Source: a virus. Taken from it: DNA of 23,839 bases. Each line of letters begins with the position of its first letter. The stretch's first letter is position 1. The stretch lies in the IMG/VR virus record IMGVR_UViG_3300009428_000074, positions 1-23,839 of that record, one strand, 5' to 3'. The translations under genes were made by a program, and so were the position numbers. This document shows positions 17,210 through 23,212 of this stretch, in pieces. The notes under the pieces are model-generated. The model made no database searches, was not told the DNA's origin, and saw nothing but the letters and a program-made list of their open reading frames with translations.

Positions 17210-17614
17210 ATGAAACATTTATTTTTATCGTTAGCCGTTGCTCTCTCGTTGGGAGCACAAGCACAAGATCAACCACAAGTAAGAGAATCCATGTGGCCCT
17301 TAATCGAATGTGGTATACAACACACACTATATCCTTTAGGTAATAATGGCAGCCGACACTTTGACATTACGTCTAAGTATAAATCAAAAGAACTGTTGGG
17401 CATCTTAATGAATCAAGCGGAGTCGTATGTAAAAAATGCCGATTTATTTGTTGGTGTTAGTAATTGCTACACCTTCTACTTTGAGGATGATCACTATGTT
17501 AACTACTGGGAAAATACAGAAGGCACAGACACTCCTGAGTTTTTTGCTTCAGGAGGAACAGGTGTTAGGTTAAACAGACCTACACGTAAAGTTGTCAGCG
17601 GAGTGTTACAATAA
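17210..17614 (+). CDS. Small secreted/periplasmic protein (phage moron), unknown function
   Basis: This is the only gene on the plus strand. It encodes 134 residues starting with a clear Sec signal peptide (MKHLFLSLAVALSLGAQAQD, probable cleavage after AQA), in the Bacteroidetes style where mature chains begin with Gln or Gln-Asp. The mature part of about 115 residues has two cysteines (in LIECG and SNCYTF) that could pair in the periplasm, and several aromatic strands (YTFYFEDDHYVNYWE). I do not recognise the family. The gene has its own host-type promoter and ends at a rho-independent terminator 25 nt past the stop. An independently transcribed gene set against its neighbours inside a virion block is the mark of a moron. 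Superinfection exclusion or envelope modification are possible roles, both speculative. Confidence 0.8.
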   Translation: MKHLFLSLAVALSLGAQAQDQPQVRESMWPLIECGIQHTLYPLGNNGSRHFDITSKYKSKELLGILMNQAESYVKNADLFVGVSNCYTFYFEDDHYVNYWENTEGTDTPEFFASGGTGVRLNRPTRKVVSGVLQ

Positions 17615-17636
17615 ATTCCTAAACACAGACAATAAA

Positions 17637-17663
17637 AGAGGGGGCCATAAGCCCCCTTTTTTT
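17637..17663. terminator. Bidirectional rho-independent terminator between convergent genes
   Basis: Stem GGGGGC/GCCCCC (17640-17645 with 17651-17656) with loop CATAA is flanked by an A-rich run on the left and seven T residues on the right. Either strand therefore yields a GC hairpin followed by a U-rich tail. It ends the secreted-protein gene from the left and the 288-residue gene from the right. Confidence 0.88.
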
Positions 17664-17684
17664 GTTCTTATATCAATCTATAAG

Positions 17685-18551
17685 TTATCTTATTTCAAAA
17701 ACATATCTACCTTCACCCTCCATCGTATTGCTGAGTGGTCTAAAAGATTTTCCTCTTTCTTTCATCTGCATTAAAACTTCTTCTGTTACCTCTTCTCCAG
17801 TTTCTTGGTCAAAGTACTTGTCCATAATAAAGTTACCACCTTCGTCTGATCTTAGGTAATCCATCCCTCCTTGTTTAGCACTTTGTGCCATATCTCTTAG
17901 TTGAGGATTAACAGAACCAATACCCTCTGTTCCGATAACGAACTCTGCAATCATCTGCTCATCTTGGGGTTTAAGTTTTGATCCCCTAAGCATATCTCTT
18001 AGTATAGGCATAGACGCATTATAAATTTCATCCGGAAAATCTTCAGTAGACCTTGGCATACTTTTTTGAATGTATCGTTTTTCGTCAGGCATATTTCCGC
18101 CCTCCTCATAGCGACCAGCCTTTCCATCTGTTACAGCCTTGGTATTGGTGTCGCTTAGGATGGCTCGTGCCATATCTCTTTGCTTTGGATCATCTAGTAG
18201 AGCCTTCAACATACCACCTTTTTCGTAGTCCATCTTTCCGCCCATACCATATGCTTGTTCTCCTGCACCTCTTCCAGCACGTCCGCTTCTCACAGCCTCG
18301 CTGTTACTCATTGCTAAGTTGGCTCCTCCTTTGCGATACTTCATTGCCCCGCCTGAGCCATACATCTCACTCAACTTACCACCTGATTGTGCTCTAACAA
18401 AATCATTAGGTCGTTGTCCCATTTGTTTGTTTTCTCCACGACTCTCGTTTCTTCTGTCTGTAAGACTTTGAAGAAATTTTTTCTTAATCCCTCGGAGGTA
18501 ATCTCTTTCTCCCATAGACTCGTCGTCTCTGCTATTATAACCTTGACCCAT
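17685..18551 (-). CDS. Hypothetical phage protein with Gly-Gly repeat motifs
   Basis: This 288-residue protein has a basic N-terminus (residues 1-50), then a Gly/Lys/Met/Tyr-rich region (residues about 55-155) with loosely repeated units: SGGKLSEMYGSGG, MKYRKGG (70-76), MGGKMDYEKGG (103-113) and RYEEGG (147-152). Similar irregular GGK-M-Y-GG repeats occur, from memory, in uncharacterised proteins of many marine phages. Residues about 165-240 look helical and the C-terminus is acidic. There is no signal peptide, membrane segment or recognised enzyme motif. A putative -7 box (TAAATTTG) lies 23 nt upstream and a strong terminator lies just past the stop, so it may be a single-gene transcript or the end of a longer one. 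A minor virion or assembly role is possible but unsupported. Confidence 0.65.
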   Translation of the reverse strand: MGQGYNSRDDESMGERDYLRGIKKKFLQSLTDRRNESRGENKQMGQRPNDFVRAQSGGKLSEMYGSGGAMKYRKGGANLAMSNSEAVRSGRAGRGAGEQAYGMGGKMDYEKGGMLKALLDDPKQRDMARAILSDTNTKAVTDGKAGRYEEGGNMPDEKRYIQKSMPRSTEDFPDEIYNASMPILRDMLRGSKLKPQDEQMIAEFVIGTEGIGSVNPQLRDMAQSAKQGGMDYLRSDEGGNFIMDKYFDQETGEEVTEEVLMQMKERGKSFRPLSNTMEGEGRYVFEIR

Positions 18552-18574
18552 TACATTTTTGTTTTTAGATGTTT

Positions 18575-18582
18575 CAAATTTA
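18575..18582 (-). promoter_or_regulatory. Putative -7 box upstream of the 288-residue gene
   Basis: The minus strand reads CCGTAAATTTG, containing TAnnTTTG preceded by CG, 23 nt before the start codon. No -33 element is seen at the usual distance. It lies in a 115-nt intergenic gap that shows no terminator. Confidence 0.45.
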
Positions 18583-18666
18583 CGGCACTACTTGATAAGT
18601 TCGCTATGTGAGATTTTATATAGGCCATTAATCTTTTTTCGTCCACTTGAGTATGATGCCTGAAAA

Positions 18667-18951
18667 CTACCACTTTACTAAGTTAGACCAGTAGGCAGCG
18701 CTCATTTTTCCTCTCTTAATATTCTTTGCATGCCTGGCTTTAAAGGATGCTTTCTTTTTGGCACGTGAAGGACTAGGGTTTTTCTCTGTTACCGTGTCTG
18801 CTCCTTGCTCTCCAAATCTAATTATCTTTATTTTGTCCCCTTCTTTTGCGACCACAACGTGTGATTTTTTGGGATGGGATGGTGTTCTCTTTGGTTTGTT
18901 AAAGCCAGAGACTCCAACCTTTGTTAATCGATAATCTTTTTTCGTTGCCAT
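18667..18951 (-). CDS. Small conserved basic phage protein (DUF5872-like)
   Basis: This 94-residue, strongly basic protein combines KSHVVVAKEGDKIKIIRFG (about residues 29-47) with a C-terminal segment, rich in Lys/Arg and ending MSAAYWSNLVKW, that contains ARHAKNI. I recall this pair of motifs in a small protein present in very many marine phages, including cyanophages and pelagiphages, under the label DUF5872; the exact label is from memory. The function is unknown; the basic charge and compact size would suit nucleic-acid or protein binding. It starts 5 nt after the FkbM methyltransferase stop, so both are probably translated from one message. Confidence 0.75.
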   Translation of the reverse strand: MATKKDYRLTKVGVSGFNKPKRTPSHPKKSHVVVAKEGDKIKIIRFGEQGADTVTEKNPSPSRAKKKASFKARHAKNIKRGKMSAAYWSNLVKW

Positions 18952-18956
18952 TTACT

Positions 18957-19505
18957 TTACTCGTATGATATAGCGTATATGTCAATATTGTCAACCATAT
19001 TAAAGTACCCCGCCTCTTCTAACAAAGCAGACATTTTAATATCATTACAATGAGCGTGCTCAACCTTAATGACTTTAGGTCGAAGAGGACCATGAAAGTC
19101 TATCGTTTCTAGTATTTTTAAATCATGACCTTCTGCATCTATTTTCAAGAAATCAATCTGAGGGAAATCAGAGCAATGCGTATCTAGTAAAGTTTGATAT
19201 GTCATACACTCAACCTCTTCGTCATGAACCATATGGGCGTTCTTTTCTACAAGACCTTCAGTTTCTAAAGTAGCCATTCCCCTAAAGTCAGAATCTTGTT
19301 CACACACGTCTTCATTGTATACTTTCATAACACCTGAGCCGTCGTGATTAGATATAGCGGCATTGACATAGGCTACGTTTTCTAGGACTGGTAACTCTTC
19401 TAAGTATTGTGATAAAGGCTCAACAATTACGCCTGTCCATCCGTGTTCTGCTAAAGGTATTAAGGTGTTAAAACTATTTGATCCTATCTCTATGAAGTAT
19501 TTCAT
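18957..19505 (-). CDS. FkbM-family SAM-dependent methyltransferase
   Basis: This 182-residue protein has the FkbM layout: a glycine motif for S-adenosylmethionine (EIGSNSFNT, residues 6-14), an acidic residue after strand 2 (VEP, 28-30), a middle part with NAAISNHDG, and the family hallmark IDFLKIDAEGHD (117-128), followed by a KVEH strand. It is near the minimum length for the family and complete. FkbM enzymes usually methylate hydroxyls of sugars or secondary metabolites. It sits next to a glycosyltransferase-hydroxylase gene and a second methyltransferase, which suggests capping or decoration of a glycan. A putative promoter box TATCTTTG lies 23 nt upstream, so it can be transcribed independently of the GT operon. 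Family is clear; substrate is unknown. Confidence 0.85.
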   Translation of the reverse strand: MKYFIEIGSNSFNTLIPLAEHGWTGVIVEPLSQYLEELPVLENVAYVNAAISNHDGSGVMKVYNEDVCEQDSDFRGMATLETEGLVEKNAHMVHDEEVECMTYQTLLDTHCSDFPQIDFLKIDAEGHDLKILETIDFHGPLRPKVIKVEHAHCNDIKMSALLEEAGYFNMVDNIDIYAISYE

Positions 19506-19528
19506 TTTATTGGGTTTAAAGTATCTGC

Positions 19529-19536
19529 CAAAGATA
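19529..19536 (-). promoter_or_regulatory. Putative -7 box upstream of the FkbM methyltransferase gene
   Basis: The minus strand reads TCGTATCTTTG, containing TAnnTTTG preceded by CG, 23 nt before the start codon, inside a gap of only 37 nt. No TTTG or TTG occurs at the usual upstream distance. Confidence 0.5.
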
Positions 19537-19542
19537 CGACAT

Positions 19543-19764
19543 TTAATTATTGGTTTTTTTTTGTTGGTGGTCTAGTTCTTTTTTTAAATGGGCTATGGCT
19601 TTTTGAATATCTTGGGTGATTGGGTTATCTGGTTTTTTACCAGCCCTTAATAAGTATGTAATAGCAGTCCCTAAATTATAGTTATCTGATTGAAAGTCCA
19701 GGACAACATCAAACGCTTCTATGCGTTTGTGCTTACCAATATAGTATTTGGGAGTGGTACTCAT
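19543..19764 (-). CDS. DUF3310-like small phage protein
   Basis: This 73-residue protein contains YNLGTAITYLLRAGKKP followed by DIQKAIAHLKKEL, the core of the DUF3310 family found in many phages, where it is sometimes labelled a nucleotide-kinase-like protein without firm evidence. The family helix pair makes up almost the whole chain here. Its start overlaps the stop of the three-domain glycosyltransferase gene (ATGA), so it is translationally coupled to it. That company is unusual, since DUF3310 genes commonly lie among DNA-metabolism genes. The molecular function is not known. Confidence 0.8.
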   Translation of the reverse strand: MSTTPKYYIGKHKRIEAFDVVLDFQSDNYNLGTAITYLLRAGKKPDNPITQDIQKAIAHLKKELDHQQKKTNN

Positions 19765-22082
19765 GGCTTAGAACAGAATGAAACAATTATATATCTTTCT
19801 CCTTTTGAGATTGGCCGACCCCCGTGTCTGTGTGTTATCTGGGCTGGGTGTATGGATATCTCCCCGACATTTCCTTTATGAACTTTTTGTTGTCTCCAGA
19901 ACCAAGTACCCCCACCCTCAAAGTCTCTATTTAAAGTCAAGACACAAGATATAGAACCGCTGTCGTGATGTAAGGATAGATGACCTTGAACGTCTTCTTG
20001 ATACTTTATCATAAAGTTTTCGCTCGATAGATCTGGCCACGGCTTACCATGCAACTGCCATTTATGAATAGCACAGGGGTAAACAAATTCTTTTAAAATC
20101 TTAGAGTAGATTTTATCTAATCCAATCGACTCTAATAGTATGTCTGTTGTTGGATAAAAGTCATGACGCTCTTTTGTCCACTTGTCTAACTTGTTCGCTT
20201 CGTCAATTACTAGAGTACAAAACTCCTCAGTAAACAATGGATAAGAAAAAACATCTGGCATCGTTTCATCAACAACTAAATCCCACTCTTTTGTTTTGGC
20301 TGATTCATGAACAAACCTCTTTACAAATTCATTATAAGAATAATCTGACAAAGAATGAATTGATTTTGGTTCTGTTGTAGAAGTTGCACGAGTGCTTGAC
20401 TGTCCTATAAAATCATTTTTTACAGCCATAGCAATACTATCCTGAGTTATGAAATCCAGATCACCTCTTGGGTGATCACAAAAGGTAGCGGGAAGAAACT
20501 CATCAACAGGGAAAAGATAATTATGAAAGTTCTGTTCAAGTATTCTTTGCACTCCTTCATCGGTAAGCATATACGCATGAGCGTTATAAGCATACCTGGG
20601 CTTACATAAATATTTATTTACTCCCTTTGGAGGCTGAACAAAATTGCAAGAGAAATACATTAGAGTCCAATGCTGATCAGTTTTTAATTCGCTGGCTTCG
20701 AATTTTCTTTTTACAGAAAAGTCTTCCTCTAGTATTAAAATCTTTTTGTATTTTTTTTTGGATGCATCTTTCCAAACCGCGTGATGTGATGCGGCACAAC
20801 CTATTTCCCCATCAGTTATTTCTCTGTTATGAAAACGACTAGACGAATTAGGCATTACCCAATTCTTAAATACGCCATAATCAGAGGGCATATTTTCCCC
20901 AGTCTTACCGTTGCAAGCGTCCCATATCGTTAATGAAGACTTAAAACCAAACTCTTTGAATCTTTTTTTAATGTCTGCTTTTTTTTCATCTGTAGGGTTT
21001 AGACATATTACATATGTCATATCCGCATCTTTGTCTTCGGTAACAGTTAATGTTGTCGCTGTTGGTTGTGTTTTTGAAAGTAGAGGTCCTGCGCTCATTT
21101 TGTTGTCTATTAAATTTAACCATTCGTTAGTGACGTTAGACCAATCCCTGGTCTGAATGTATTTGTCAATCCTTTCCCAGTCCGTAGACTTGTTGAAACC
21201 GTTGACGGTTTCTTTTAATCCAGCAATCTCATTAGTGTCCACGATAACACCATGAGCCATCATCTCTAGAGCCGTAATACAATATGTTTCTTTGTAGTCT
21301 GTTGGGTAATACCAGGTCTCCGTAGTTCCCATTCTTTTATACAGATCTTCCGTAGGGAGGGAGCCAAGAAAAGTTACACTTTCAGTCTCAAGACTTTTAA
21401 CTTTTTCTGCAAAGTATTTGTCATAGTATTCTAAACCGTATGCTGGAGTGGCAATTGCAAGTGTAGCATATGGTCGTTTTATCTTTATTGTTGGCCACTC
21501 GTTTAATAAGTTATCCAATCCTCTTTCTGGGTGAGAAGAATATAAATAACTTCCAGGAAGTTTATAGGTTCCTTTTTGAATGTCTGATAAAGAAATACCA
21601 TTACCTATTATTTTTATCTTGTTTTCGAGCGTAGGATTGTAAGATAAAAAATGTTGCTTGTGCCAATTCGTTAAACAAATAATGTTATCACATATGTCAT
21701 ATGCCTCTTGAATATGGACCTCTGGCATTTTTTCACCCTCGAACCAATAGAAAGGTTCTTCATTGTGTAACCAAAATAAAACCTTTTGTATCTGATAACA
21801 GTTGTAATGCTTATAAAAATGTAAATAAGAAACGCCCACGAGAACATCTATCTCTTTAGGAAGTTGATAAAAACTCTCAAGAGGCAAATACTGTATAGCC
21901 ACTTCGTCCGTGTGTTCTCTAAGTATGGTTGTATGCTCTACCTGTCCTACTATAAATACTCTATAACCCAAAATGGATAACCATGATGCTAACTTATTTA
22001 CACACTGTTCAGTTCCTCCAAGACCTGGAGTATAACAATTCCAAGGCGAGGCTGAGTAGCCTACATGAAATACTATATTCAT
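19761..22082 (-). CDS. Three-domain fusion: GT4 glycosyltransferase, GT25 glycosyltransferase, procollagen-lysyl-hydroxylase-like 2OG-Fe(II) oxygenase
   Basis: This 773-residue protein carries three enzyme domains. Residues 1 to about 335 form a GT4-like glycosyltransferase: GGTE loop (22-25) and the EX7E pair E265/E273 before AHG. Residues about 354-575 form a GT25 domain: GEIGCAASHHAVWK (425-438), acidic LEEDF (451-455), AYMLTDEG (503-510) and PVDEF (525-529). Residues about 605-773 match the C-terminal lysyl hydroxylase (PLOD) domain: PDVFSYPLF entry motif (609-617), Fe ligands H705, D707 and H753, 2-oxoglutarate arginine R763, and FEGGGTWF (721-728) parallel to DYEGGGCRF in animal PLODs. 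The H753 to R763 spacing equals that of human LH3 (719 to 729). Expected reactions are hydroxylation of a lysine-like side chain and transfer of two sugars. It overlaps both neighbours by ATGA. No signal peptide is present, so it is cytoplasmic. Domain calls are strong; substrate is unknown. Confidence 0.9.
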   Translation of the reverse strand: MNIVFHVGYSASPWNCYTPGLGGTEQCVNKLASWLSILGYRVFIVGQVEHTTILREHTDEVAIQYLPLESFYQLPKEIDVLVGVSYLHFYKHYNCYQIQKVLFWLHNEEPFYWFEGEKMPEVHIQEAYDICDNIICLTNWHKQHFLSYNPTLENKIKIIGNGISLSDIQKGTYKLPGSYLYSSHPERGLDNLLNEWPTIKIKRPYATLAIATPAYGLEYYDKYFAEKVKSLETESVTFLGSLPTEDLYKRMGTTETWYYPTDYKETYCITALEMMAHGVIVDTNEIAGLKETVNGFNKSTDWERIDKYIQTRDWSNVTNEWLNLIDNKMSAGPLLSKTQPTATTLTVTEDKDADMTYVICLNPTDEKKADIKKRFKEFGFKSSLTIWDACNGKTGENMPSDYGVFKNWVMPNSSSRFHNREITDGEIGCAASHHAVWKDASKKKYKKILILEEDFSVKRKFEASELKTDQHWTLMYFSCNFVQPPKGVNKYLCKPRYAYNAHAYMLTDEGVQRILEQNFHNYLFPVDEFLPATFCDHPRGDLDFITQDSIAMAVKNDFIGQSSTRATSTTEPKSIHSLSDYSYNEFVKRFVHESAKTKEWDLVVDETMPDVFSYPLFTEEFCTLVIDEANKLDKWTKERHDFYPTTDILLESIGLDKIYSKILKEFVYPCAIHKWQLHGKPWPDLSSENFMIKYQEDVQGHLSLHHDSGSISCVLTLNRDFEGGGTWFWRQQKVHKGNVGEISIHPAQITHRHGGRPISKGERYIIVSFCSKP

Positions 22083-22828
22083 TTTAAGATGTATTTACTT
22101 CCACCATCCCAATGTACCCAAGGAATTTTTTCTCTTACTCCTTCAAAATCTTTAAAATATTTTTCATTGTCTATTTCGTTAAACTTAGATTGATAGGATA
22201 TTAACCAATTGCTTGGATTTAGTTTGCTTATAATTTCATTTCTCCACTCTAAAGGACATTCTGAGATAGCCCAAGTAGAAACAAACAAAGTGTTTTCCTT
22301 GTAATGAACAGGTGCAGAAGTAAATCTTACATCATAACCAGCAAGGTTGTGTTTTTGAATTTTAGTAACAACAGGTAAGTCTATTATAACGTAATCTCCA
22401 GTGTACCCCATATTCATAACAAACTTACAGAAGTCACCACACCCTCCACCTAATTCAACTATTCTGTCAAAGTCAGTAATATTATTCTTTGTATGTGTTT
22501 GATACTTAAAAAAGTGATGATTGCTTTTTAAGTTATAGGGATTTGTGGTAAAATGCTTAAAAGGAATAGACTGTTTTTTATGAAAATGATGTTTGGAAGT
22601 ATAGCCATAGGTTGTGTGTAACATACAAAATTCCCAAATATATTTTTCTGATTCTTCAAGAGAGTCATAAACATCTTTAGCATAGTCTAGATATCCTTGG
22701 TATAGCCAACACTCGTATAGGGGAATAATAGAAACAGAGTGCCAGTCTCTAAACATATAAAGGTCTCCTGTTTTTATAGAGTGCTCTAACTCAAGGGACA
22801 TCTTGTCCCATTCTTCTTGAATTTGCAT
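22079..22828 (-). CDS. SAM-dependent methyltransferase, putative sugar O-methyltransferase
   Basis: This 249-residue protein has a class I methyltransferase core: the SAM motif VELGGGCGDF (residues 124-133), the strand-2 region DYVIIDLP (145-152), and a later strand with FVSTWAISE. The N-terminal about 115 residues are an aromatic-rich helical cap (many Tyr, Phe and His), as in the 'putative sugar O-methyltransferase' family. Its stop overlaps the start of the GT4-GT25-hydroxylase gene (ATGA), so the two are co-translated, which supports action on the sugar that the fusion enzyme attaches. A putative promoter box (TATATTTG) lies 20 nt upstream. The methyltransferase fold is clear; the sugar specificity is inferred. 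Confidence 0.8.
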   Translation of the reverse strand: MQIQEEWDKMSLELEHSIKTGDLYMFRDWHSVSIIPLYECWLYQGYLDYAKDVYDSLEESEKYIWEFCMLHTTYGYTSKHHFHKKQSIPFKHFTTNPYNLKSNHHFFKYQTHTKNNITDFDRIVELGGGCGDFCKFVMNMGYTGDYVIIDLPVVTKIQKHNLAGYDVRFTSAPVHYKENTLFVSTWAISECPLEWRNEIISKLNPSNWLISYQSKFNEIDNEKYFKDFEGVREKIPWVHWDGGSKYILK

Positions 22829-22848
22829 TGCATTATATTGAATTACTT

Positions 22849-22856
22849 CAAATATA
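22849..22856 (-). promoter_or_regulatory. Putative -7 box for the methyltransferase/GT-hydroxylase operon
   Basis: The minus strand reads TTGTATATTTG, containing TAnnTTTG preceded by G, 20 nt before the start codon in a 39-nt gap. No -33 motif sits at the usual distance. Confidence 0.5.
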
Positions 22857-22867
22857 CAATGTTTAAA

Positions 22868-23212
22868 TTAATTGTTTATCGTAAGAGTTATTGATGATGG
22901 GTTTATTTGCTCGTCTATTTCTGACTGAACCGCTGTTTCTGTCGCTGTTACTTTATCCGACCCCATAGCCGCCTTAGTCCAAGACACCACATCAGAGTTA
23001 GTCAAGTCAGCAAAAGGTGTAAACCCACTAAGATCACTAGTACTTATTACTTGTGTGTTAATACTTGTTGCTGTGTAAGCATTACCATCAGGGTCTAAAG
23101 TGTCTGAAGTTCCTCTTACTATCCAATGCACGTTGTATACCACATCTGTGTATTCTCCGTCAGTAGGGTAACAGTCTACTGTTTTGCAATTCCATGTTAT
23201 TATTGTTGCCAT
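22868..23212 (-). CDS. Small conserved phage structural-type protein (DUF7936-like)
   Basis: This 114-residue protein has an N-terminal strand pattern ITWNCKTVDCYPT followed by DVVYNVHWIVRG, and a C-terminal FTPFADLTNSDVVSWTKAAMG helix region ending in INP. I recall the same layout (TW...YP...DVV..VHW, FTPYADLT, W..EA.G, QINP) in a small protein common in cyanophages and other marine phages near tail genes; DUF7936 is the label I associate with it, from memory. Its start codon shares one base with the stop of the tail-fibre-like gene (TAATG), so it is translationally coupled to it, which fits a tail or fibre accessory role. The function is unknown. Confidence 0.72.
   Translation of the reverse strand: MATIITWNCKTVDCYPTDGEYTDVVYNVHWIVRGTSDTLDPDGNAYTATSINTQVISTSDLSGFTPFADLTNSDVVSWTKAAMGSDKVTATETAVQSEIDEQINPSSITLTINN

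Noticed and set aside
18551-18628. A 25-codon minus-strand reading frame (ATG at 18628) ending in TAATG with the start of the 288-residue gene.
   Set aside because: It contains the putative TAAATTTG promoter box, has no recognisable sequence and is short enough to occur by chance in AT-rich DNA. The coupled stop/start is the only support.
20751-20759. A nine-base homopolymer in the fusion enzyme gene as a possible frameshift site.
   Set aside because: It encodes Lys442-444 in frame, the GT25 motifs continue correctly on both sides, and runs of this length are common in this AT-rich DNA.
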